Below, in pieces: positions 8,622-17,350 of a stretch of 64,000 bases of DNA. Position numbers and translations under genes: made by a program. The DNA is from Mycolicibacter hiberniae (GTDB lineage: Bacteria; Actinomycetota; Actinomycetes; Mycobacteriales; Mycobacteriaceae). Numbering within the stretch: the first letter of the stretch is position 1; every line of letters begins with the position of its first letter. The DNA is taken from NCBI RefSeq assembly GCF_010729485.1, contig NZ_AP022609.1, forward strand, positions 2,852,001 to 2,916,000, written 5' to 3'. Below the pieces are notes generated by a model that was not told the origin of the DNA, searched no databases, and worked only from the letters and a program-made list of their open reading frames with translations.

Positions 8622-9658
8622 CCGCCCACCGCCGCCAGCTGGTCTTGCTGACCCTGTTTCTGGTTATGTGCATCTCGCTCACCGGGACCATCCTGGTCAC
8701 CCTGCGCCGCGACGTGGCCGGCCCGACCAACACCTACACCGCGCTGTTCAGCGACGTCACGGGGCTACGGCCCGGATCGGATGTCCGCATGGCCGGGGTC
8801 CGGGTCGGCCGGGTAGACGCGGTGGACCTCGACGGCGACCACGCCAGGGTGCGATTCCGCATCCAGCGCAACCAGCCCGTCTACGGCGACACCATGGCCT
8901 CGGTCGTCTACCAGAACATCATCGGACAGCGCTACATCGGTTTGACCCTGGCGGATTTCGGGCGCCCGGAGAAGCTTCCCGACGGTGCCACCATCCCGAT
9001 GGAGCGCACTGAGCCGTCGTACGACGTCACCCACCTGCTCAACGGTTTCGAACCGCTGTTCACCCTGTTGGACCCGGACAACCGGGGAAACCTGTCCAAT
9101 GCCCTGATCAAGGCGCTCCAGGGCGACTCGAGTTCGCTCGCGGTACTGGTCAGCGAAACCTCCCGCCTGGCGAAATCCCTGGCCGGCCCCGATGACCTGC
9201 TGGGCCAGCTGATCACCAGCCTCACCGCGGTCACCCAGAACCTGGCCGATCAGGGCACAGCCCTGCAGACCACGCTGTCGCAGGTCCGCGCCGTCGTGGC
9301 CGGCCTCAATGTCCACCGCGACGAATTGATCACCGCGATGGGTTCCGTCTCCACGGTGGTCGGGCGGCTCTCCGGGATTCTCACCGCGGTGCGACCCGAT
9401 CTGGAGGACACCCTCAACCGTGAGCCAGGGCTCCTGGCGACCATGATCGCGCGACAGGACCAATGGGCCACCATGGGCGCCAATCTCCCCGCGGTCTTCA
9501 AGGGCCTGGCCCGAATCACCGGCGACAGCACCTCCATGAGCGCCCAGGCCTGCGACTTCAACTTCACCTTGTTCAACTTCCTCAAACCCATCGTGCCCAG
9601 CATCATCAACGCCGCAACCCCGGGTGGGTGGCGTAAGTACTCGGCGCAGTGCAGGTGA
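8618..9658 (+). CDS. mceB: MceB, Mce-family protein
   Basis: A 346-aa protein with an N-terminal hydrophobic anchor (LVLLTLFLVMCISLTGTILV), then the MCE domain (DVTGLRPGSDVRMAGVRVGRV), helical repeats and a C-terminal domain with one Cys. ATG 8618 overlaps the mceA stop (ATGA). It is the second subunit of the predicted heterohexamer. Confidence 0.9.
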   Translation: MTAHRRQLVLLTLFLVMCISLTGTILVTLRRDVAGPTNTYTALFSDVTGLRPGSDVRMAGVRVGRVDAVDLDGDHARVRFRIQRNQPVYGDTMASVVYQNIIGQRYIGLTLADFGRPEKLPDGATIPMERTEPSYDVTHLLNGFEPLFTLLDPDNRGNLSNALIKALQGDSSSLAVLVSETSRLAKSLAGPDDLLGQLITSLTAVTQNLADQGTALQTTLSQVRAVVAGLNVHRDELITAMGSVSTVVGRLSGILTAVRPDLEDTLNREPGLLATMIARQDQWATMGANLPAVFKGLARITGDSTSMSAQACDFNFTLFNFLKPIVPSIINAATPGGWRKYSAQCR

Positions 9659-9663
9659 GGACC

Positions 9664-10707
9664 ATGCCAGCCCCGCGCGCGCGCAAACCGGTCCTCGAGG
9701 ACCGCAACCAGGCCTGGCTGGGCACCATCGCGGTGCTGACCCTGACGGCGGTGATCGCCGCGACCACGCTGCTGACCACGCTGAACCTCGGCAAGACAAC
9801 GTATTACGCGGAGTTTCTCCAGGCGGCCAGCATCCGGCCGGGCGACGAGGTGAGCGTCGCCGGCGTCCCGGTCGGCGCCGTCGAGGACACCGCGCTGGCC
9901 GGCGCTCACGTGCTGGTCTCGATGAAGATTCGCCGCGGGGTGGTGCTGGGTTCGCAGACCCGGGCTGCCATCAAGCTGACCACCGTGCTGGGCGCTCGCT
10001 ACGTCGAGCTCAGGCCCGCCGGTGACGGTGAACTCGAAGGACGGCGAATCACCTTGGCGCACACCGAGGTCCCCTACGATCTGCAGCGATTGCTGCAGGA
10101 CTCGACCAACACCTTCGAGGATGTCGACGCGCAGCGATTCGCCCAGTCCATGCAGGCGGTCTCAACCCAGCTGCGCGACCTCCCCGCGATTCTGCCCGAC
10201 GCCCTGACCAACGTGCAGAACCTGTCGCGGGTCATCGCCGACCGCCGCGACCAGATCGCCGGGTTGCTGCGCAGCACCGCCGAGATCGCCGAGATCCTCG
10301 GCGGCCAGCAGGCCGATCTCGCCGCCCTGGTCGATCAGGGCCATCAGCTGTTCGGCGAGGTGACGGCACGCCGCGACGCGGTGCTGCGGCTGATGAACGC
10401 CGCCACCACACTGGTCGCCACTGCCCGCGACATCACCGTTGGCGACCACGCCCAGCTCGACCGGCTGCTCAGCGACATCCGTCAGGCCACCGCGATGCTG
10501 GGCGACCACGACGACCTGCTGCGCAACCTGTTCCAGGTGATGCCACTGGCCATGCGAAACGTGGCCAACGCCACCGGGTCCGGCCCGTTCCTGGACTTCG
10601 CACTGCCCGGCGGTCTGCTGGTGGATTCCTGGATGTGCGCGATCAGCGGCCGGGCCGAGCAATTCCGCTTCCCGGAGCGCTACCAGTACTTCAAGGACTG
10701 CGAATGA
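9664..10707 (+). CDS. mceC: MceC, Mce-family protein
   Basis: A 347-aa protein with an N-terminal anchor (about 19-40), an MCE domain (SIRPGDEVSVAGVPVGAVED) and a long amphipathic helical region with the DRRDQIAGLL-type repeat. ATG 9664 is chosen because AGGTGAGG lies immediately upstream; GTG 9649, overlapping the mceB stop, is the alternative. It is the third subunit of the importer. Confidence 0.88.
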   Translation: MPAPRARKPVLEDRNQAWLGTIAVLTLTAVIAATTLLTTLNLGKTTYYAEFLQAASIRPGDEVSVAGVPVGAVEDTALAGAHVLVSMKIRRGVVLGSQTRAAIKLTTVLGARYVELRPAGDGELEGRRITLAHTEVPYDLQRLLQDSTNTFEDVDAQRFAQSMQAVSTQLRDLPAILPDALTNVQNLSRVIADRRDQIAGLLRSTAEIAEILGGQQADLAALVDQGHQLFGEVTARRDAVLRLMNAATTLVATARDITVGDHAQLDRLLSDIRQATAMLGDHDDLLRNLFQVMPLAMRNVANATGSGPFLDFALPGGLLVDSWMCAISGRAEQFRFPERYQYFKDCE

Positions 10708-11810
10708 CCAAACGGGCCCTCGTCGTCGCCATCATCGTGCTGGCCGCAGCCGCGGTCCTCGGTGCCGGATATACGCTGCGGTCGGCGGTGAGCGCCGGGC
10801 AGCGCACCATCACCGCCCGGTTCGACAACGTGATCGGCCTCTACACCGGCAACACCGTGGCGGTGCTCGGCATGCCGGTGGGCCGCGTCGCCTCGATCAC
10901 GCCGCAGAGCAGCTACGTCGAAGTCGTCCTCGAAGTGGACCCCAAGGTCGCCCTGCCCGCCGACGTCCAGGCGGTGACGGTGGGCACCTCGATCCTCACC
11001 GACCGCCACGTCGAACTCACCCCGCCCTACGCCGGCGGACCCGTCCTGCCCGACGGCGCCGTACTCGGCCTGGACCGCACCAAGACGCCGATCGAGTTCG
11101 ACCGGGTGCTCAAGATGGTCGACAAGCTCGGTACCGCGCTCGGCGGCGACGGCCACGGCGGCGGGCCGATGTCCGACATCCTCACCGCCACATCGAAGAT
11201 CACCACCACCAGCGGTCAGCAGCTCAAGGACGCACTCGGCCAGCTCTCGACGGCGCTGCGGACCGGGGACGACGAGGGGCAGGCGACCCGCCAGAACATC
11301 ACCACCATCGTCACGAACCTGAGCCGGCTGACCGACGCCGCAGCACGAAACCAGGACCTGGTGCGCGGGTTCGGCGCCGACATCCGCCAGCTCAGCAGCA
11401 TCGCAGCCCAGCAGGGCGTCGGCAACGGAGACACCGGCCGCTCGCTCAACCAGGTGCTCGGCCAGCTCAACACACTGCTGTCCGACAACGGCGACAACCT
11501 GATGGCAACCCTGCGCAGCAGCAGCGCCCTGACCACAGCCCTGGCGGACTATCGCCGCGAACTGGCGGAGGTCTTCGACGTCGCTCCGCTGGCGATCGAC
11601 AACGTGGTCAATGCGATGGACACCGACAACGGCATGTTGCGGGTGGCTGCGCACTTCGATTCGGTGTTCTTCGACAGCTCGATGACCAAAGAGGTCTGCA
11701 ACATCCTGGGTCTGCGGCAATTGGGTTGCCGCACCGGCACGATCCGTGATCTCGGGCCCGATTTCGGGGTCACATCCGTCCTCGAGGCGATGACGAGGTT
11801 GGGGCAATGA
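10704..11810 (+). CDS. mceD: MceD, Mce-family protein
   Basis: A 368-aa protein. The signal-anchor is ALVVAIIVLAAAAVLGAGY, the MCE domain contains YTGNTVAVLGMPVGRV, and a helical region and a short C-terminal domain with two Cys (VCNILG, GCRTG) follow. ATG 10704 overlaps the mceC stop by 4 nt. It lacks the long Pro-rich tail of some MceD homologues. Confidence 0.9.
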   Translation: MTKRALVVAIIVLAAAAVLGAGYTLRSAVSAGQRTITARFDNVIGLYTGNTVAVLGMPVGRVASITPQSSYVEVVLEVDPKVALPADVQAVTVGTSILTDRHVELTPPYAGGPVLPDGAVLGLDRTKTPIEFDRVLKMVDKLGTALGGDGHGGGPMSDILTATSKITTTSGQQLKDALGQLSTALRTGDDEGQATRQNITTIVTNLSRLTDAAARNQDLVRGFGADIRQLSSIAAQQGVGNGDTGRSLNQVLGQLNTLLSDNGDNLMATLRSSSALTTALADYRRELAEVFDVAPLAIDNVVNAMDTDNGMLRVAAHFDSVFFDSSMTKEVCNILGLRQLGCRTGTIRDLGPDFGVTSVLEAMTRLGQ

Positions 11811-12925
11811 CACGGCGGATCCTGGCGGCACTGCCCCTGGCCGCGACCATGGTGCTCGCCGGCTGTTCGGTCGGGGTGGAACAGCTGCCCTTGCCCGCAC
11901 CCGGCATCGGCGGCGACAGCTATCACCTGAACGCGGTGTTCTCCAACGCGCTGAACCTGCCGGACCGGGCCAAGATCCGGCTCGGCGGTGCCGATGTCGG
12001 CGAGGTGGTGTCGATGGCGGCCAGGGATTACACCGCTGTGGTCGATATGCGAATCCTCGCCGACGTCCGGTTGCCGGTGGGGACCACCGCCGAACTGCGG
12101 TCGGCCACTCCGCTGGGCGATATCTTCGTCGCGCTCACGCAGCCGCCGACGGCAGCCGGTGCGGCGCTGCTGCACGACGGCGACACCATCCCGATCTCCG
12201 CGACCCAGGCCGCGGCCACCGTCGAGGAGGTCCTGGCCTCGACCTCGATGCTGGTCAACGGCGGCGTGATCGGCAACCTGACCAGGGTTCTCAACGGCGT
12301 GGGCGACGCGGTCGGTCATGACGGTGACGGCCTGGCCGCCATGATCGGTGAATCGCGTGCGCTGGTGACCACCATGTCGGAGCGCACCGACGATCTTCGC
12401 GGGGTGATGCAGCAGACCACAGCGCTGGCCGACATACTCCACAGCCGACGGCAGTCGATCAACGACGTGCTGGGTTCGTCGGCGCCGGCGTTGGGCGTAC
12501 TCGCCGGCCAGACCTCCACCATCGTCGATCTGGTGGACCAGATGGGCGCGATCACCGGCCAGCTGCAACGATTCCCGTCCATTGCCGGCGTCGACACCCG
12601 CAGCCTGATCCACGATGTCGACGAACTGTCCCGCGTGTTCAACGAGACGGCGCTGGAGCCTCGGGTGAGTTTGGACAACATGGTGCGGATCCTGCCTCCG
12701 GTGCTGAAGCTGTTCAGTGCCAACGCGGCGCACTCCGACGTCGACCTGCAGCAGTTGGCGCTCGGCCACATCGCGGACAAGAACCACCTGGGCGATCCGG
12801 AGTTCCACGGGCCCAAATGGGCCGACTGGGACAACCTGGTCGGCTCGTTGCGGTACGTCATCACTCAGTTGGGCGACCGGGTTTGGGGCACCGACCGGGG
12901 CCGGATCTGGGGGCCGCCGCAATGA
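11807..12925 (+). CDS. mceE: MceE, Mce-family lipoprotein
   Basis: A 372-aa lipoprotein: the signal peptide ends in the lipobox LAGC with Cys20, the expected lipidation site. MceE/Lpr subunits are the lipid-anchored members of Mce complexes. The MCE domain (NLPDRAKIRLGGADVGEVV) and a helical region follow. ATG 11807 overlaps the mceD stop, and its own stop overlaps mceF (ATGA). Confidence 0.92.
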   Translation: MTRRILAALPLAATMVLAGCSVGVEQLPLPAPGIGGDSYHLNAVFSNALNLPDRAKIRLGGADVGEVVSMAARDYTAVVDMRILADVRLPVGTTAELRSATPLGDIFVALTQPPTAAGAALLHDGDTIPISATQAAATVEEVLASTSMLVNGGVIGNLTRVLNGVGDAVGHDGDGLAAMIGESRALVTTMSERTDDLRGVMQQTTALADILHSRRQSINDVLGSSAPALGVLAGQTSTIVDLVDQMGAITGQLQRFPSIAGVDTRSLIHDVDELSRVFNETALEPRVSLDNMVRILPPVLKLFSANAAHSDVDLQQLALGHIADKNHLGDPEFHGPKWADWDNLVGSLRYVITQLGDRVWGTDRGRIWGPPQ

Positions 12926-14205
12926 AGCCCGTCGAACTGATCGCCGCGCTGGTTCTGCGGGCGGTGCGCACCGGTATGGCGCGCCGGCTGCTCATATCGG
13001 GCATCGCCCAAGTCGGCCTCGTGGTCGTCGGCGTCGCCTATCTGCTCTTCGGCGCCTTGCGCGACAACCCGTTCGCCGATCAGATGACGGTGACGGTGGA
13101 CCTCGACGAGTCCGGCGGCCTGCTGGCCAACCAGGACGTCACCCTGCGGGGAGTACCGATCGGGCGGGTGGCCTCGGTGGACTTCACCGATGACGGCGTA
13201 CGCGCCGTCGCCCGTATCGACGCACACGCCCGGATCCCGCGCGAGGGCATGGTGGCCCGGGTGTCCGGGCTGTCGCCGGCCGGCGAGCAGTACCTCAATC
13301 TCGAACCGGCCGCGTCCACCGGCCCGTTGCTCACCGACGGCACCGTGATCGGCCGATCCGACACCAGTACCCCGATTCCGATCTGGCGGCTGCTGGAGAA
13401 TGTCGACGGACTGCTGGCGCAGACCGATCCGGTTCAGCTCAACGCGGTCCTCGGTGAGCTCGGGGTCAGCGAGCAGGGACCGCAGAAGCTGCGCGAGCTG
13501 CTCAGCGGCGGCCAACTGCTCATCTCCACGCTGGACGGAGTGCTGCCGCAAACCATGACACTGCTGCGCAGCAGCCGCCCGGCCTTCCGGATCTTCGATG
13601 AGGGGTCGGACGGAATTCGTTCTATCGCAGCCAATCTCGGCAGCACCTTGGCCGGAGTCAGCGCCAAGGATGCCGGCATGCGGCGTCTGCTCGAAGACAC
13701 CCCTAATGCGCTCGCCACGATCGACCGGGTGATCGCCGACAACTCCGAGACCATGGTGCAGTTGCTGGGGAACCTGACCACCGTCGCGCAACTGTCCTAC
13801 GTCCGCGTTCCCGCACTGCAGCAGTTGTTCCGCGACGATCGCCCGCCCCTGCTCGACGGCGTCGCCAGCCTGATGCACGGGGGCGGCATCTGGGCGATCG
13901 CCGACATCTACCCACGCTACATCTGCGACTACCCGCACCCCCGCGATGTGCCGTTCATCCCGAATTACCCCGAGCCCTACCTGCACACCTACTGCCTCAA
14001 CGACGACCCCGGACTGCTGATCCGCGGAGCCCGCAACGCGCCCCGTCCACCCGGTGACGACACCGCCGGCCCGCCGCCGGGATGGGATCCCCTGCGCCGC
14101 ACCGATCCCACCCCCGTCGGCCCGCACACCATTCCGCTGCCCTACGGCGGTCCGGTCATGCCTCCGGAATCCGAACCACACCGCCAGGGCATTCCCTGGA
14201 ACTGA
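12922..14205 (+). CDS. mceF: MceF, Mce-family protein
   Basis: A 427-aa last subunit. The N-terminal anchor spans about 22-45, followed by the MCE domain (LLANQDVTLRGVPIGRVASV), a helical region and a C-terminal domain with Cys-Tyr-Pro elements (RYICDYPHP, LHTYCLND). The tail of about 60 residues is Pro-rich. Overlap with mceE and a 14-nt gap to the next gene keep the operon contiguous. Confidence 0.9.
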   Translation: MKPVELIAALVLRAVRTGMARRLLISGIAQVGLVVVGVAYLLFGALRDNPFADQMTVTVDLDESGGLLANQDVTLRGVPIGRVASVDFTDDGVRAVARIDAHARIPREGMVARVSGLSPAGEQYLNLEPAASTGPLLTDGTVIGRSDTSTPIPIWRLLENVDGLLAQTDPVQLNAVLGELGVSEQGPQKLRELLSGGQLLISTLDGVLPQTMTLLRSSRPAFRIFDEGSDGIRSIAANLGSTLAGVSAKDAGMRRLLEDTPNALATIDRVIADNSETMVQLLGNLTTVAQLSYVRVPALQQLFRDDRPPLLDGVASLMHGGGIWAIADIYPRYICDYPHPRDVPFIPNYPEPYLHTYCLNDDPGLLIRGARNAPRPPGDDTAGPPPGWDPLRRTDPTPVGPHTIPLPYGGPVMPPESEPHRQGIPWN

Positions 14206-14276
14206 CAAGGAGACGACAGATGCCCGCAACGGCCCCGGATCGGCGGTCAGTGCAAACCCGAGAAAGTGGAGCTGGC

Positions 14277-14951
14277 ATGAGCAACAGAATCAGCGAGCTG
14301 CGTGACGACCTGATCATGCGCTCCATGCTGGGCCGGGTGGGCGACATCCCGGAGACGGTGCTGCTGCCCGTGCTGCGCGAGCTCGCCGACGACCGCGCGG
14401 TGGTGGACGCCGAGTGGGAATCGGTGATCGCCAGGCGGGTAGCCCCGGGGTCCCGGCTTCCTGCCCGCGAATCCTGGCGGCGCCGCTACGGACAGTTCGT
14501 CCGTGAACTGGAATGGGCCATCTCCGGTTTGGTGAAGAAACTGCCACGAGACGATGTCGAGCGGCTGGTCTCCGACACCGTGGCGGCCAGATTGCGCAGT
14601 TGGCTGCGCTACCTGCTGCCGGCGTTCGGCACGGTCACTCTGGTTCCGCGCGCACTGTATCCCCCTGTCATGGACGCCGGCGTCTCGGTGGCGACGTTCC
14701 TGGTCGGGCCGATCAGGCGGACCGGTGTCGAGCCCGACGGCACCCTGGTGTATGAAATCCCTGAATGCGCCATGCACACCGCCACCGAGGCGGGCGTGGC
14801 GCAGGAGCATTCATGCCTGATGGCGTGCAAAGCAGCCTGCGAGAAGTTGTTCGACAAAGACTCGGCGATGCCCTTGGAGTTCGAACCGCATCTGCCCGGA
14901 CTGTCCTGCACGCTGCGGGTACATCCCGCCGCGAGCCACTCCAACAGATAG
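14277..14951 (+). CDS. Cys-rich protein resembling beta-carotene isomerase D27 (DUF4033-like)
   Basis: A 224-aa protein from ATG 14277 (GTGGAG upstream); ATG 14220 behind AAGGAG would add 19 residues. The N-terminal 160 residues are helical. The C-terminus has a fixed Cys pattern: C164, then C180-x3-C184-x3-C188, then FDKDSAMPLEFEP and C211. The order CxxxCxxxC, F-x-KD-x2-M-x-L-x2-EP and SC matches my memory of the C-terminal domain of plant D27 (9-cis/all-trans beta-carotene isomerase, an iron protein). No search was run. It lies between mceF and a carotenoid cleavage oxygenase (8 nt away), the enzyme class that acts after D27 in plants. Isomerisation of a carotenoid or other polyene is an inference; a plain metal- or FeS-binding role is the alternative. 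Confidence 0.5.
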   Translation: MSNRISELRDDLIMRSMLGRVGDIPETVLLPVLRELADDRAVVDAEWESVIARRVAPGSRLPARESWRRRYGQFVRELEWAISGLVKKLPRDDVERLVSDTVAARLRSWLRYLLPAFGTVTLVPRALYPPVMDAGVSVATFLVGPIRRTGVEPDGTLVYEIPECAMHTATEAGVAQEHSCLMACKAACEKLFDKDSAMPLEFEPHLPGLSCTLRVHPAASHSNR

Positions 14952-14959
14952 GACCGCTT

Positions 14960-16402
14960 GTGACCAACCCCGACACTGCCGGTGCCGACTTCGCCGCCTA
15001 CACCCCGCTCTATGACGAATATGACTACACCATAGATGATTTCGACGGCGAGATCCCTGAGGGCCTGCGCGGAACCCTGTACCGCAACGGCTCGGGCAAG
15101 CTCGACGCCGGCGGGCAGGCGCTGGGTCACCTGTTCGACGGCGACGGCATGCTGTCGATGTTCTCCATTGCCGATTCGGTGCACTACCGCAACAGGTATG
15201 TGCGAACCAAGCACTACCGCAAATCGCTGACCTCGCGAGGAGCGCCCTACCGCGCGCTGGGAACCATGCGTCCCGGCGGCGTGCTCACCAACGCACTGCG
15301 GTTCCCGGCCAACGTGGCCAACACCGGCGTGGTGATGCACGCCGGCAAGCTGCTGGCGCTGTGGGAGGGCGGCCCGCCCACCGAGATCGACCCCGACACC
15401 CTCGACACCGTCGGCATTCACGACTTCGGCGGCGCGCTGAAATGGCTCGGCGCGTTCTCCGCGCATCCCAAGTGGGATCCCGACACCAAGGAGATGTTCA
15501 ACTTCGGCCTGGCCATGGTGCCGTTCCCGAAGCTGATCTGCTACCGCGTGGACCGCGCGGGCAAGTTGCACCGACTGGGCCAGCTCGATCTGCCGCTGGC
15601 GATGTTCAACCATGACGTCGGCCTGACCAGCAAGCACATGGTCTTCGTGATTCCACCGCTGGTCTTCCCGACATCGAAGATGATGGGCGCCGCATTCGGG
15701 CTGCGTAACTTCATCGACGCCATCGAGTACGACGCGTCACGAGGCACCCTGATCGGTCTGGTGCCGCGCGACGGCGGCAAACCGCGGGTGCTCTACACGG
15801 ATCCGCTGCTGCACCTGCACCTGGCCAACTCCTACGAGGACGGCACCGACACCGTGGTGGAGCTGGTGAACTACGACTCGACGTGGGAACAGCTCAACGG
15901 GCAGCTCTCCAGCTTGAGCACCGACCGGGCCAGCGACATCGGCTCTTACGGCGGAACCCTGATGCGGCTGCGGATCACCAAAACCGACAAGGTGATTCAC
16001 GAGCCGGTGAGTGATCTTCGCGGGGAATTCCCGTCCTTCAACATCACCAAGACCAGCCGACCGAACCGCTACACCTATCTGTCCGCGGACGCCGACGGCA
16101 GCGACTACCCCAACGCGGTGGCCAAGATCGACAACACCACCGGCACGGTGGTCACCCACCAGTTCCCCTATGGCCACCAGCCGCACGAAGCGGTCTTCGC
16201 CGCCCGGCCCGGCGGCACCGACGAGGACGACGGCTGGTTGCTGGTGGCAACCCAGGACGGGGTCAGCAACCGCGCGGGCCTGGCGGTACTCGATGCCAAG
16301 AACATCGACGCCGGACCGGTCTACACCGGCCGGCTACGGCATCACCTGCCGCTCACCTTCCACGGCAGCTTCACCCCACGGGTGGCGCACCCTACCCGGT
16401 GA
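14960..16402 (+). CDS. carotenoid cleavage oxygenase (RPE65/CCD family)
   Basis: A 480-aa non-haem Fe(II) dioxygenase. The four iron-binding His are visible at expected spacing: H169 (AHPKWDP), H218 (NHDV), H285 or H287 (HLHLANS) and H468 (FHGSF). The N-terminal segment EIPEGLRGTLYRNGSG and GHLFDGDGM are family hallmarks. Such enzymes split a conjugated double bond of carotenoids, apocarotenoids or stilbenes with O2. GTG 14960 lies 8 nt after the D27-like gene, so the two are probably cotranslated. M. tuberculosis has two members (Rv0654, Rv0913c). The 3' end overlaps the convergent gene by 11 nt. Confidence 0.92.
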   Translation: MTNPDTAGADFAAYTPLYDEYDYTIDDFDGEIPEGLRGTLYRNGSGKLDAGGQALGHLFDGDGMLSMFSIADSVHYRNRYVRTKHYRKSLTSRGAPYRALGTMRPGGVLTNALRFPANVANTGVVMHAGKLLALWEGGPPTEIDPDTLDTVGIHDFGGALKWLGAFSAHPKWDPDTKEMFNFGLAMVPFPKLICYRVDRAGKLHRLGQLDLPLAMFNHDVGLTSKHMVFVIPPLVFPTSKMMGAAFGLRNFIDAIEYDASRGTLIGLVPRDGGKPRVLYTDPLLHLHLANSYEDGTDTVVELVNYDSTWEQLNGQLSSLSTDRASDIGSYGGTLMRLRITKTDKVIHEPVSDLRGEFPSFNITKTSRPNRYTYLSADADGSDYPNAVAKIDNTTGTVVTHQFPYGHQPHEAVFAARPGGTDEDDGWLLVATQDGVSNRAGLAVLDAKNIDAGPVYTGRLRHHLPLTFHGSFTPRVAHPTR

Positions 16403-17114
16403 TCGCGGCGAATTCCGGGGCGATCAGTTCGGCCACCCGGGGCCAGGGCACGGTGATCACCGGAAGCCCCCGGCCGAACTGATAGTCCGGGAAGTGCAGC
16501 TCGATGCCGTCGGCGGTCGGGATCCAGTATTTGAAGTTGAGATCGATCGGCGCCACCTCGTTGCCGAACTGCCAGCCCTGCCGGGGCGGCGCGTACCGGG
16601 TCGGCAGGATCTGTTTGGTCTCCTCGGCCAGCCGGGCCAGGCCGGCCGACTTGTCGACGAACAAGTTGTCCCACGTGATCAAGATTCCGCTGCGTTTGTC
16701 AAACACCCGGGTCGCCACGGCATGAAACGGCATATTCGGCATTTCGGTGTCGTATTCGCCGAGAAAAAGCGCGGAAACGGCGATCGGGCGAAATGACAGA
16801 GCCCCGGTGGAATTGAATGACCAGGGCATCGTCTTGGTCGCACTGGGCTCGTAGGTCGCGACCTGTCCGCGCGCCTCCGCATCGATCACGGCATTGATCG
16901 CGTCCGCCACGTTCGCATCGCCACCGGCGAGGCGCTGGTACTGAACTTCCCAGACACCCAATCGATCCGGGCTCTGACCCGCAATCGCCGCGGGCACCGC
17001 GAGATAGCCGCCCGCCGACTCGGGCTCCGCCCCCGCCACCGGCGCTCCGGCCACCGGGGCCACGCTCAAAAGGGCCACCAGCACCGTCGCGCAAATAACC
17101 CCCAGTCGCCGCAT
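16392..17114 (-). CDS. secreted DUF3298 (RsiV C-terminal-like) protein
   Basis: A 240-aa exported protein. The Sec signal peptide covers about residues 1-29 (VALLSVAPVAGAPVAGA). The mature part contains a repeated structure like DUF3298/DUF4163 proteins: YQRLAGGDANVADAINAVID early on, then WDNLFVD, LARLAEETKQIL, and the final IELHFPDYQFG and VITVPWPRVAELI. In RsiV this domain binds lysozyme; in mycobacteria the role is unknown. It is convergent with the carotenoid oxygenase and shares its last 11 nt. Confidence 0.7.
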   Translation of the reverse strand: MRRLGVICATVLVALLSVAPVAGAPVAGAEPESAGGYLAVPAAIAGQSPDRLGVWEVQYQRLAGGDANVADAINAVIDAEARGQVATYEPSATKTMPWSFNSTGALSFRPIAVSALFLGEYDTEMPNMPFHAVATRVFDKRSGILITWDNLFVDKSAGLARLAEETKQILPTRYAPPRQGWQFGNEVAPIDLNFKYWIPTADGIELHFPDYQFGRGLPVITVPWPRVAELIAPEFAAITG

Positions 17115-17280
17115 ATCATTTTCCTTCGCGCTCGTCGGGCCGCTGAATACAGACTAGTGGATCGGCAAATTTTTCAGCGGTGAATTCCGCCCCGCACCGG
17201 CACTGTCGCCCGGCGGCCGGAATTGTCCGGCGGCCGGGTTCGCCGCGGGCCGCGCCGAGCCCGGCGCCCCGCCCCTCGCA

Positions 17281-17302
17281 AATACTAGGATGTCCTAGTA
17301 TT
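17281..17302. promoter_or_regulatory. perfect 22-bp palindrome upstream of mmsA
   Basis: Arms AATACTAGGA and TCCTAGTATT are exact reverse complements separated by TG. The site lies 48 nt before the mmsA start, inside the 236-nt gap to the divergent DUF3298 gene, in AT-rich sequence unlike its surroundings. It is a strong operator candidate for the valine-degradation operon; the dimeric regulator is not in the neighbourhood. Confidence 0.65.
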
Positions 17303-17350
17303 CTCGTGTCGGGCCTATCGAGCCCCTCCACCACTTCCACGGGATGGCGC

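Noticed and set aside
14277..16402. A strigolactone pathway in this organism
   Set aside because: Only a D27-like protein and one CCD are present; there is no second CCD pair or MAX1-like enzyme tied to them, and bacterial strigolactone synthesis is not established.
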